NCBI RefSeq assembly: GCF_024679095.1
Contig: NC_066544.1
Span: 354,638-418,637 of the forward strand
Direction of reading: 5' to 3'
Origin: Eriocheir sinensis
Lineage: Eukaryota > Arthropoda > Malacostraca > Decapoda > Varunidae
DNA: 64,000 nucleotides
Shown here piece by piece: positions 1-9,350 of the stretch; position 1 is the first letter of the stretch; every line of letters begins with the position of its first letter. The position numbers were made by a program, and so were the translations under genes. The notes beneath the pieces are model-generated. The model saw nothing but the letters and a program-made list of their open reading frames with translations, made no database searches and had not been told where the DNA came from.

Positions 1-1
1 T

Positions 2-448
2 TCGTACAATAGCATCACAGAGTTTGATGTTTGGAAAGCGGCCCATAAAGATTGTCAGATAACCTACGACGGAAATGTTGGTGCAATGGAAGCGGAGGCG
101 GCACGGATTTTGTGGAGCCGTTCCACAGAACTAAAGCTACGCTACATCTCCTACATTAGAGACGGGTACTCCTCTGCGTACAGAACCGTGTGCGCTTTGA
201 ATGATGGTAAAGATCCCTACAATGTCAAAGTTGAGAAGATGGAATGCATCAACCACGTCAACAAACGTATGAAGATCTGCCCGAGGAAGCTGAAGAAGGA
301 AGAATTTACTATCGTCACCACCAGCACAGGGAAGAAGAGGAAGATGAGCACACCAGGAGGTGCAAACAAGTTGACTGACAAAGTAATTGACAAGTTGACA
401 CGTTACTTTGGCCAAGCAGTACCATCAGCGCAGGGAAGAAGAAGATGA
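2..448 (+). pseudogene. Mutator-like transposase fragment
   Basis: An open frame runs in from the window edge and ends at the TGA at 446-448; the ATG at 86 is probably internal. The translation resembles the Mutator-like transposase domain common in arthropod genomes: an H-x-D-C segment, then G-A-M-E around codon 29, an R-D-G-Y-S-S segment where the family usually has G-D-G-D-S, and E-C-I-N-H-V-N-K-R-M where it usually has E-C-V-G-H-V-Q-K-R-M. Such proteins cut and join DNA ends. Only about 150 codons are present, far short of a full transposase, and the 3' end runs into a tandem duplication. This is a dead or partial copy. The family call rests on motif memory. Confidence 0.6.
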
Positions 449-521
449 GCACACTAGGAGGTGCAAACAAGTTGACTGACAAAGTAACTGACAAGTTTAC
501 ACGTTTTTATGACCAAGCAGT
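326..521. repeat. Tandem duplication, unit about 93-103 bp
   Basis: The segment at about 326-418 recurs at about 429-521 with scattered substitutions and a 3-base deletion near its start. Both contain the coding stretch for lysine-rich residues followed by T-P-G-G-A-N-K-L-T-D (first copy). The duplication falls inside the Mutator-like fragment, and the frame of the first copy stops at the junction. Confidence 0.85.
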
Positions 522-1204
522 TCGAAGAAGGTGGCTACACATCCAATTCTAAACACAAACGTGGAATTGTGATTTTTTTGTTGTTAAATAAGAATGGTAT
601 ACTTGGAGTTCATAAAGAATTAATATAATGGCTGAAAAGGTAGTATACAGTGGACAAAATAAAAAAAATTCAAGTCACCCATCAATTACTCCGGTTTCTG
701 TCCGCGGGCCATGGAGGATTATTGTTGGAGTCGACATCAGCCCTTAAAAGTGAATTCGCAGAACTATAATTTTTTGGGCCGCAAGGTTGTGGACACCTGT
801 CAAGTGTCAGGTGATGTCAGGTCAGGCTGCCAGGTGTTGTCAGGTCAGGTATTTATGAAATAGATCTACAGCAACAATAAATGTACAGTACTCAAAAAAA
901 CCACCATCATAATGAATGAGACGGGTCTGGAGTTAACAACTAAGGTAGTGGACGTGAGCTCTCACCCGGGAATCCCTCATCTTGCGGCAGTTCGGCTGCT
1001 TCACCTCAATGAATTGGATTATAGTGAATCCAGGAGAAACTGACGGACTGGAGGGTTTCTGTGGGGTCTCTCGTTCTGTACCACGGTGCCACATCTCTTG
1101 TCTCCAATTGTGGGATTAGCGTCAAGGTGTTAAGTGGACCACCATTAGCCTCCCTTCATTTCCTCCTACTCCTCCTCCTCCTTCTCTCTCTCTCTCTCTC
1201 TCTC
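522..1204. other. No gene; CT repeat and clustered CAGGTG motifs
   Basis: No coding similarity is visible. Near 793-851 several copies of GTCAGGT and E-box hexamers (CACCTG, CAGGTG) lie within 60 bases. A CT dinucleotide run fills 1183-1204. An ATG-initiated frame at 1061-1264 ends in the CT run and looks fortuitous. Confidence 0.6.
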
Positions 1205-1430
1205 GGCTTATTCGGGGACGAGAATACAGGCTGTCTTGGTGACCTGTTCGTCATGCACTCATGATCCAGTTTGGCGCAGACTCTTTCAATAGTTCTTTCA
1301 CTAACATTAGTGGCTCTCGCTGTTCTTGCAGTTACTCTTGTGAGTGGTATGATAAATCCTCTGTTGTTTTTTTCGTTTAAAAAGTACTTGTTTACATTGT
1401 AAATGAGTTCTTTCTCGCTGCTGTGCAGCC
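1205..1430 (-). pseudogene. N-terminal fragment of IS630/Tc1-like DDE transposase
   Basis: The minus-strand translation contains S-S-E-K-E-L-I, then I-P-L-T-R-V, then R-T-A-R-A-T-N-V-S-E-R-T-I, then V-F-S-S-P-N-K. I recognise this order as the N-terminal helix-turn-helix region of a DDE transposase family widespread in arthropods, related to the larger copy at 16530-17923. The frame continues into the CT microsatellite, where it becomes Arg/Glu repeats, so the catalytic part is missing. The open frame begins near 1572, but the first 50 residues are proline-rich and not part of the family. It is a remnant. Confidence 0.5.
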
Positions 1431-1847
1431 AACGACGTGGATAGGCAGGGAGAGGGAGGGAGGGGAGAGGCAGAGGCGGGAGCGGGCCACCCATGGGCCC
1501 ACCTGCTGACCCTTCCATGACCTTGAGAGAAGTGGCCTGGGCAGGCTGGGCTCTGGATGTGTAGAATGACACCGTTGGAATACAACGTTGTCAAGTGTCG
1601 TGGTATTTATACAAAATCTTTGTTATTATCTTAAAAACGAAACAATCTTTACGCTATATAACCTTATTGGATTATCCAATTATTTAATTAAATTCATTTA
1701 ATGGTAGTAAATTGCTGACATCCTGGATTGACTATAGCGGGCCGTGTTGACTCCATCAATTCTATCTCCTTGCCTCGGACCCACCGAGGCAACATGACGT
1801 CACTTCTTTGCCACGCCTCTCCAGCGCCTTAACATACTTGTATTTTT

Positions 1848-2165
1848 CTTTTTTTACGTCGCGGCCTATTGCGCCGGTAAGCCTCTTCCCGGTGGGGCCT
1901 GATGGACGGCCCAGCCCATTCTGGCGCAGGCGAGTGTTTATAGTGGCACCATCTTGCATTGGCTCATACTGCCCTCCCGGAGCTCATCTTTAATCCTAGA
2001 ATGTAGAGTCTGGGTTGATAGGTGGTCTTCTGGACAGCATTTGGGTAGTTTTAAGCCACTCGGCGGCGGCTGAAAAATCCCAGCTTGGTGGCACCGGGCG
2101 GGGATTGAACTCGCGTCCTTCTGAACGCGACGCCGTCACTCTGTCGACTCAGCCACCGCCTCCCC
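1848..2165 (-). mobile_element. tRNA-derived SINE, family 1 (copy A)
   Basis: Read on the minus strand, the element starts with GGGGAGGCGGTGGCTGAGT, an RNA polymerase III A-box-like head, followed by a B-box-like stretch near 2095-2115. It then has a conserved body containing AAGATGGTGCCAC and ends in an A-rich tail at 1848-1855. The same unit recurs at 8987-9350, 14177-14516, 33906-34250 and 40859-41258. It would be transcribed by RNA polymerase III and mobilised by a partner LINE. Confidence 0.8.
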
Positions 2166-2496
2166 ACCAATTAGTCACCCACATGATTAGTTTTTGGCGA
2201 GAAAGCGAGCGAGAGCGCCAAGGCGTTTCTGTGGCCACAGGAAAAGCGAGGCGAGGCGAGGGTTGTCATAGCAACGATGCCTGCAGACCAGTATAGCTTC
2301 GCACCCACCCCCGTCGGCGCGTCGGCGCAAACGAGGGATGAGCTTAAATGTTTTTATAAATAGTTCCGTGCTTCACTTATTTGGCGTTTTATGAAAAATC
2401 TGTATACACCATCGTGTTCAGGAGGCTTTTCTTTACGTATAAGATGGATTTTTTTATTTTAGTACTCATTTCATGCCCGCTGCAAATGGTAGCTAT

Positions 2497-3029
2497 TGTT
2501 AGCCTTTTTGTTAGCTGCTTTTTTGTGTTTTTTTTTATTAAGGGGCGAACTGTTATCTCACGTCAGGTCCGGTGTACCGTTGCCTGCTTTCTCCAGTTGA
2601 TAGAAGTCGTGAGACAACACAATAGCCTTTTAGTTAAGTGATGTGGGTTATGTGTTGGCCGAGCGGAGCCGTTAAGTTCACTTTGAGTTCACTTAATTTA
2701 CTCTCTCTCTCTGGTTGATTAAATGGCTGTATTGGCTTTTTAAATATATTCACAGAATAGTTACAGTATTTTGTGGACGAGTCGTAAGTCGTACGCACAC
2801 TCCGAGAAATCCTGTGCTCTCGCCTGCCGCCCGCTCTCTTCTGCTCCAGCGTCTCCCGGGACAGGAGCGGCCAGCGGCACCATGCTTGCTGAATCAACAC
2901 CGTTCCCACGGCAAGGAGCACCTCCTAAGCACAACGTAGCGTCTGTGTGCAACGTCCTGGCGCCGCTGGGCCATGGCGATACGACATACATTAAAACATT
3001 CACATGTATGTTATAATATACACATTACA
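2497..3029 (-). repeat. 3' LTR of element A
   Basis: This 533-bp repeat matches 12753-13264 closely. It keeps a 24-bp stretch near 2571-2594 that the other LTR lacks. It contains a CT run at 2701-2711. No strong polypurine tract is visible just internal to it. Confidence 0.93.
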
Positions 3030-3166
3030 TCGCTCGGTCACGGAAAAAGTTGCGACCTCGCGGCTCACCCGACCCTTAAAATCAGTGTACCTACCCATGT
3101 TACAGTCGCACAATGTGTACTAGTTGAACGAGGGCCTATTATGGTTACATGTAAAAAATATATATA

Positions 3167-3404
3167 CAAGTCAGAGTCCGCCTAACGATACAACATCGGG
3201 AAATGACAATGACAATAAAAATAATCATGGAAGTAACAATAAATGGGCAAAGTACATACAGGGCGAGGTAAACAGGGCTAGAGTCGTGGACGTGGAAGCT
3301 CAGCACTATTCCGAGAAAACAAAATAATAGCTCGAATAGTTATTTACAAGATACATCCTAGAAAAATAAATTGACTAAATTGTCATTAGGATACATGGTA
3401 ATGG
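3167..3404 (-). pseudogene. Degenerate second copy of the env-like 3' end
   Basis: This segment aligns base for base, with many substitutions and small indels, to 3531-3770, the last part of the env-like frame. It lies between that frame and the 3' LTR in the same orientation, so the 3' end of env was tandemly duplicated and one copy decayed. No open frame survives. Confidence 0.7.
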
Positions 3405-3492
3405 AGCTATTTGGAATAGTAATAAGAAAAGGAAAAAATCCTTGAAGAAGATTTGATACAAACTGAGTCTTCGAGTCACAATGCGTACGAAC

Positions 3493-4041
3493 TCAGCGCG
3501 GTGGGGCAACTCTTGCCTGAAGATGGTTGTACAAAGTCAGAGCCCGCTTAACAAGACAGAACAGGGGGATGACAATGACGATAAAAAGAACCACCGGCAA
3601 GATCAGTGATGGGTAATGTACATATGGGGCAAGGTAAACCGGTAGAGAGTCATGGACAGCTGACTCCAATTCCGAGAAATTTGAAAAGGTTAGCTCGGAA
3701 AGGCTATTTGTCACATACTTCATCCTAGAAAAGGTGAGATTCACTAAACTGTCAATAGGATAGATTGGGATGGCATTTGTGGCCGCAAATCCATAATGGA
3801 GCTTTTCCGGAAAGGTCGTCAAATTGACAGAACGTAGGGAACAAGCCACTCGTACCGCCAGGTGACCTGCAACCTCTGTATAAATTGAACCTTCAGGACA
3901 GACCACTGTCACAAACACTGGTAGTGTGAAAAAGAAGTAGTGAAATCCGGAGAACCTCCTGTGGAAAAGTGATTTAGGGACGAATTGATGATAGAGAAAA
4001 CTCTCTAGAGCTTTAGAAGCATCTGACTGGGTTAGCACCAC
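3493..4041 (-). CDS. Env-like membrane protein, C-terminal part
   Basis: A 182-codon minus-strand frame lies downstream of pol and upstream of the 3' LTR, where envelope genes sit. It has several cysteines, N-glycosylation sequons (N-L-T, N-F-S) and, near residues 143-165, a strongly hydrophobic segment followed by a short basic tail, as in a class of single-pass glycoproteins. No signal peptide or cleavage site is seen because the N-terminal part is missing or decayed: the region upstream (4042-4487) is broken and interrupted by the solo LTR. If functional it would have served membrane attachment. Position and topology, not sequence similarity, support the call. Confidence 0.5.
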   Translation of the reverse strand: MVLTQSDASKALESFLYHQFVPKSLFHRRFSGFHYFFFTLPVFVTVVCPEGSIYTEVAGHLAVRVACSLRSVNLTTFPEKLHYGFAATNAIPIYPIDSLVNLTFSRMKYVTNSLSELTFSNFSELESAVHDSLPVYLAPYVHYPSLILPVVLFIVIVIPLFCLVKRALTLYNHLQARVAPPR

Positions 4042-4307
4042 TAACTCCTGATACTCCGTTTTTCAGGTCTACAGCACTATAAAAGAAAATCCTGTCACCA
4101 AGTTGTGAAATCACCGTTGTAACAAATCTCACTGAAATATATAAATCCAGCATAAATAGTTAAAGTAATTCCAGCATTAATAAACATCAATTTCAAAAGA
4201 TAAATTTCCACCTATCCTCCGACCGGAACGAACGTGGATGACTGACATCAGTGATGTCAAAAATAATTCCCGTAACGGTTAACAGTGGTATGTCAAGGAA
4301 AAGGTAA

Positions 4308-4481
4308 GTAAGACTTGTCTGCGTACTTCCAAAGCTGAAAGGTATTCACATGCTGGATACAATAAAAGTTAGGGACAGCATCTGCCCAAGTGTGGTTAAG
4401 TCTGTCTTTGCAGAGAAAAATGTCTGTTTCAAGCAGAAGCACATGAGGTTCAAGGTTAAAAGTACCTATCCCTATGGTAGT
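4308..4481 (-). pseudogene. Possible upstream env remnant
   Basis: A stop-free stretch of about 58 minus-strand codons has two cysteines and an N-H-T sequon and sits where the N-terminal half of env is expected. It ends at a TGA and has no recognisable family motif, so it may be chance. Confidence 0.25.
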
Positions 4482-4487
4482 CTACAC

Positions 4488-6243
4488 TGTAATGTGTATA
4501 CTATAATGTACATGTGTATGTATGACTGTACGCATAGCTGGGCACGATAACAGAAAACCTTATTCCCGATAACCGATAACCGATAACTGATAATGAAAAA
4601 CCTTAACGGCGATAACCGATATTCGTTAACTAGAGACACAAATATAGGCGATAACCGATACCCGATATAAATCCACAATTCCGATACTAGCTAGCGATAA
4701 GTCCGATAGGCGAAGACGATACTATATTGATATTTCAGATAGAACAACATAGATGAATTCAAATTTTCATTATCTGTATTTTAGGAAACTTACAAAACCT
4801 TAAAACCACACGTTGACACGTAGCTATGGACGGTAATACTAGAAATGCCTGAACCGGTGTTATGTTATTTGGCGTCCCCACCGTCAAAAATTGTTTACAA
4901 ACACTGGTCTCTCGTGAACTGCGCATGCTCAGACCAGCAAGTGTAGACCTGTACAGTCTCACAAAGCTTTTAAACCGTAATTAAGAGTTGCTGGGAGGCT
5001 GTATAAGACAAACAGTACCACCATCCCCGCTGTTTCTAGAACGACACTCTGTACGAGTTGTATTTATATGTACAGAGTGTCGTTCAGCGAGGATGGTGGT
5101 ACTGTATGTCTGATTCAGCCTTCCAGCAACTCTTAATGTGTTAAAAAAACATTGTGAGACTGTACAGGGCTACGCCTACTGGTCTGAACAGTTCACGAGA
5201 GAGCAGTGTTTGTAAACACGATGGGACACCAAATAACACAACACCGGGTGCCTTCAACACCATGGCATGCTCACAAACCAATATGGAATATCAAATTTGA
5301 GGCAGTGAATAATCATTTTGGGGCAAAGTTAAATGATTTTTTTCTTTGATATATTGATTTTTGAGTAACAAAAAAATAAGGTAGTGTTTTAATGTTGATG
5401 ATCTAAGTATGAAATCTCTTCACCGAAGATATTTCATTCCCCGAAGTTTTTTCACACAACACCGGGCCACGCATGCGCAGTAGGGAGGAGACAACGTTTT
5501 TTCTGAGAGGTGGAAAAAAAGTATCGATTATCGCTAGTTTGCTTACAAAAGTAACGAAGATACCGATATATATTTAAATAAATAGTGGATGGCCGATAAC
5601 CCGATTTTGTTATCATCGATAAAGTATCGCGATAACTTATCGCGATAACGCCCAGCTATGACTGTACGTGTGGCGACACCCGGTCGGTGTCGCACAACAG
5701 GATGTCTAACAACACGTCGTGCTTTTGGCCATGGGAAGCTGTGATGAACTGACACTAGGATCAGCAAATGATGACTTTCATCAACAGTCATCAACCGGAA
5801 CCCACACCCTTCCGGACGAACTACAAGCAAATAAAACGGGCGAACAACGCGGAGAAGGGAGAGAAGACGGGTGACGGGCAGGCGAGCGGTGCTCTGCCGC
5901 CCCGCGCCCCGCAGCGGTGTGGCTGTCTCTGATTTCGTGCGTCTCGCTCACGTAAACTGTAAACCTTATGTAGTACAACTGTTAATATGGTTAAAATACA
6001 TTTGGTATTTGTATTAACCTGAGAGAAAGAACTACAGTGAACTAAAGTGAACTTATAACGGCTACCGCTCGGCCACACATCACTTAACTAAAAGGCTATT
6101 GTGTTGTCTCAACCACTTCAGTCAACTGGAGAACGCAGGCAACGGTACACCGGACCTGACGTGAGACAGCAGTTCGCGCCTTATACTTAAACGTAACACG
6201 TTACATTAACCACGTTAAAAATGACGCTTAAAAGTCGTTAACA
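4488..6243 (+). repeat. Solo LTR of a related element, opposite orientation, split by a MITE
   Basis: It starts TGTAATGTGTATA like the LTRs of element A, but on the plus strand, and ends TTAACA at 6243. It is flanked by ACAC at 4484-4487 and 6244-6247, a 4-bp target duplication. The stretch 6030-6180 matches the minus strand of the element A LTR very closely, while the middle is diverged, so it comes from a sister subfamily. Removing the hAT MITE at 4533-5668 leaves about 620 bp. Confidence 0.8.
4533..5660. mobile_element. hAT-type MITE with long internal palindrome
   Basis: Perfect 11-bp terminal inverted repeats (CATAGCTGGGC) are flanked by an exact 8-bp duplication ACTGTACG at 4525-4532 and 5661-5668, the hAT signature. 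Subterminal regions hold degenerate CGATAAC repeats (4545-4700 and 5580-5650). The interior is a giant inverted repeat, about 4853-5050 against 5075-5250, with the arms meeting near 5062. No transposase is encoded. Confidence 0.92.
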
Positions 6244-6499
6244 ACACCCTCGACTATTACGGTCCCAACAACTAAGGAGACTGACTGCCCTGCATCAACT
6301 CAACAATAAAAAGAAAATAGTGAGTAAGAGTGAAAAGTATTACTCAAGCACTCCCCTCTCGCATAAAAAAAGATGCAGGCAAAAGCTCAGGAACCAAATA
6401 AATTAGTAATTGCGAGGACGCAGGTTTTAGTCGTGTGTTGGAAAGATAGACAAAGCATCGTCAGGCCGAGGCAAACAGGCGGTTCTCGCTGGTTCAACT

Positions 6500-6889
6500 A
6501 AAGTCGAATCGATGACCTCAGGCTGGGCGTCTGTCTTTTTGAGGCGATCACTATGCACAATTTCCTATGAATTAAAAATGAGATCATAAAGCTCAAATTT
6601 GTGACCACCTAGTTGCCTAACTATCTGGCGTGGGCCCACGAATTTAGGGGACATCTTTGAATGTCTCTCTGGGACTCGAATCATAACAAAGTCACCCACT
6701 TTCAAGGAAACAGGGGCTTGTGTTGCTGCAAGCACATAGCCTCAGATGTAGCCTGTAGTCTCTTTCTGACTTCTCTATGAATATCGGTGAAAACCTTGAG
6801 TTGAACCTTAGAATAATCATCTACATTATATACAGGTGAATAAGAACTATTAAGCAGGTCATACGGGAGTCTCTTCTCAACCCCCAAAA
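6500..6889 (-). pseudogene. Integrase C-terminal tail (GPY/F module) of element A
   Basis: This region continues the integrase of the 6890-8986 frame after a frameshift at about 6887-6890. The first part is open at 6702-6887. A further shift leads to a segment with V-G-D-F-V-M-I-R-V-P and S-P-K-F-V-G-P-R, matching the GPY/F module that ends Gypsy and retroviral integrases, then H-S-D-R-L-K. A TAG interrupts it just before that last motif. Two frameshifts and a stop make the product non-functional here. Confidence 0.75.
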
Positions 6890-8986
6890 TTATGTAGTGG
6901 GAGATTGTCCCGTTGACTCACAAACACGGCTGTTTATGCTTGCTGCAACATATGCTAGCCAGTCCTCCCAGGTATGTTGAAGTCCGCTAACGACCGGGCG
7001 CAAGACATCTAAAATCTTCCTATTCGCGCGCTCAACAAGGCCGTTGCTGGCTGGGTGATAACTGACTGTAAAAGATTGTGTAATGGCAAACTGTTTGCAT
7101 ATTTCTGCTAAAAGTTGATTTCGAAACTCGGTTCCATTGTCACTTAACAACACTCTAGGTGTGGAATACGAACAAATGAGATGAGTTATTAGGGCATGAG
7201 CAATGGACTTAGCAGTTTTATCTTTCACCGGGGCTAAAACAACGTACCGAGACAAGTGGTCTACACAAACTAAGAGGTACCTAGAGCCCTGGTGGCTGGC
7301 GGGAAGCTGTAGCAAGTCAATAGAAACTACATCCCAAGGCTGGGCAGGGGGCGGGTATTCTAGGATCGGCGCAGGCTTAGGCACCGTCCCTTTATGTTGG
7401 GCACACTTGACACACTTAGCCACATACGCGTCAATATCTACACGCATAGCTGGCCAAAAATAGACCGCTCGGGCCGCTGTTAATGTGCGCTCCCTCCCCG
7501 GGTGTCCAGCAATGACCGCGTCATGAATTAAGTTCAGCACCGCCGGTACATAACACTCCGGTATCACAAACTGTGCGACAGACTCCTTTTTGCGGGGCCA
7601 GTAGCGGTACAGGACACCGTCCTGTGACAAGAAGAATTGTGAAAAAGACACAGGTAGTGGCGGGAGACTTGTTTCGTCACCCGACTCCAGAGCGTATATT
7701 ACCTTACCCCAAACGTCCTGGCGACGCTGGGCTGCTGCTAAATCCTTTAGACTGAAATTTTGAATTTCAGTAGGCGCTTCTGCCACTGAGCCAACAGGTA
7801 CGTTCCAAGACAGTGAATCCGCGACGACATTCGCGCGGCCAGGTAAATACTTAAAGGTTGGCCCAAACTCCTGGATAGTCAGGTACCACCGTGCGAGGCG
7901 ACCGGTGAGGTTTCTACCCTTAAAAAGCTCGGTGACTGGCGCGTGGTCCGTAAAGACAGTGATAGGATAGATAAGGATAATATCCCTAAAATGTTTAAGA
8001 GCCCAAACAAACGCTAGGGTTTCCTGATGGGTCACTGAATAGTTCGACTCAGCCTGGTTTAAAGTACGACTTGCGTACGCAATAGCGCGATTTTTACCGC
8101 GAGCGTCCGGTTGCATCAAAACAGCACCAAGACCCAGGGCTGAGGCATCTGTAAAAAGTGTAAAAGGGACGTTGTAGTCCGGGAATGCCAAGGCTGGAGC
8201 GTTGATTAACGCTGACTTCAAGTCTGTAAAACTCTTGTGTTGTGGGGCATTCCAATGAAAAGGTACCTCTTTCTTTAAAAGTTGCGTTAGAGGCGAAGCG
8301 ATTTTGGCAAAACCTTGTATGAAAGGCCTATAGTAGCCGGACAACCCAAGGAAAGACCGAACGTTTTCGACGGTTTGGGGTTGCGGAAAATTCTTTATGG
8401 CCGATATTTTATCGTCCATCGTATGGATACCACCTCCATCAACAGTGTGGCCTAAAAAGGTGATTTTCGCCTTTAAAAATTCACATTTAGTCAGCTTGGC
8501 CTTGAGGCCAGCGCCTCTGAGTTTAAGCAGAAGCGCTTCTAGTGTAGCTAGGTGACTGGCGCCATCCTTGCTACAGATGATTAAATCATCTAAATATGCA
8601 TAGATTTCTTTGCCTATCATGTCTGAGAACAATGTGTTGATCATCCTCTGAAAAGTAATGGGTGCGACTTTGAGGCCGAATGGCATCCTTAACCATTCAA
8701 AATGACCGCTAGGGGTACTGAAGGCTGTAATCTCTCTGGATTCAGCTGCCATCGGCACCTGACAGTACCCACTTAAAAGGTCAAGACTACTGAAAATAGT
8801 ATTCCCTTGCCCGAGGGACATTAACAAGTCACCTAAAACAGGCAGAGGGTACCTATTATCCTCAGTCACCTCATTTACTTTCCTAAAATCGATGACAGGC
8901 CTGAAACTCCCGTACTTTTTAGGGACTAGAAACAAGGGCGAGTTCCATGGAGATCGGGAATGCTGAATAACACCCTGGTCCAACAT
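6890..8986 (-). CDS. pol: Reverse transcriptase, RNase H and integrase of element A
   Basis: This is a 698-codon Pol segment. Reverse transcriptase occupies about residues 1-210, with R-P-V-I-D-F-R near 29-35, the M-P-F-G-L motif near 101-105 and the catalytic Y-L-D-D at 131-134. RNase H follows near 260-390 (F-T-D-A-S and T-D-H motifs). Integrase begins with an H-H-C-C zinc finger near 480-525 (H-P-G-R-E, C-V-K-C) and a DDE core with D in S-I-D-L-L, D in L-S-D-N-G-T-E-F and E in G-L-V-E-R-A-N. The first ATG is internal to the polyprotein: the upstream part lies beyond a SINE at 8987-9350. The core frame is open and all catalytic residues are visible, but the tail is frameshifted. Confidence 0.95.
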   Translation of the reverse strand: MLDQGVIQHSRSPWNSPLFLVPKKYGSFRPVIDFRKVNEVTEDNRYPLPVLGDLLMSLGQGNTIFSSLDLLSGYCQVPMAAESREITAFSTPSGHFEWLRMPFGLKVAPITFQRMINTLFSDMIGKEIYAYLDDLIICSKDGASHLATLEALLLKLRGAGLKAKLTKCEFLKAKITFLGHTVDGGGIHTMDDKISAIKNFPQPQTVENVRSFLGLSGYYRPFIQGFAKIASPLTQLLKKEVPFHWNAPQHKSFTDLKSALINAPALAFPDYNVPFTLFTDASALGLGAVLMQPDARGKNRAIAYASRTLNQAESNYSVTHQETLAFVWALKHFRDIILIYPITVFTDHAPVTELFKGRNLTGRLARWYLTIQEFGPTFKYLPGRANVVADSLSWNVPVGSVAEAPTEIQNFSLKDLAAAQRRQDVWGKVIYALESGDETSLPPLPVSFSQFFLSQDGVLYRYWPRKKESVAQFVIPECYVPAVLNLIHDAVIAGHPGRERTLTAARAVYFWPAMRVDIDAYVAKCVKCAQHKGTVPKPAPILEYPPPAQPWDVVSIDLLQLPASHQGSRYLLVCVDHLSRYVVLAPVKDKTAKSIAHALITHLICSYSTPRVLLSDNGTEFRNQLLAEICKQFAITQSFTVSYHPASNGLVERANRKILDVLRPVVSGLQHTWEDWLAYVAASINSRVCESTGQSPTT

Positions 8987-9350
8987 TTTTTTTTTTTTTT
9001 TTTTTACATTGCAGCCTATTGCGCCGGTAGGTTTCTTCCGGTGGATCCTGATGGTCGGTCCAAGGCTTCTTTCCGGTAGGTCCTGATGGTCGGCCCAGCC
9101 CGTTCTGGCGCAGGCGAGTGTTTATAGTGGCGCCATCTTGCATTGGCTCATGCTGCCCTCCCAGAGCTCATCTTTGATCCTAGAATCTAGAGTCCGGGTT
9201 GATAGGTGGTCTTCTGGACAGCATGTGGGTAGTTTTAAGCCACTCGGCGGCGGCTGAAAAATCCCAGCTTGGTGGCACCGGGCGGGGATTGAACTCGCGT
9301 CCTCCTGAACACGAGGCCGTTACTTTGACGACTCAGCCACCGCCTCCCCC
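8987..9350 (-). mobile_element. tRNA-derived SINE, family 1 (copy B), inserted in pol
   Basis: Same family as 1848-2165, with a T run at 8987-9005 on the plus strand (the A tail) and the GGCGGTGGCTGAGT-type head at 9330-9350. It sits exactly between the protease-side and RT-side parts of pol and supplies a premature end to the upstream frame. A duplicated partial body (two copies of the GGTCCTGATGGTCGG segment near 9040-9095) is present. No long target duplication is evident. Confidence 0.9.
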
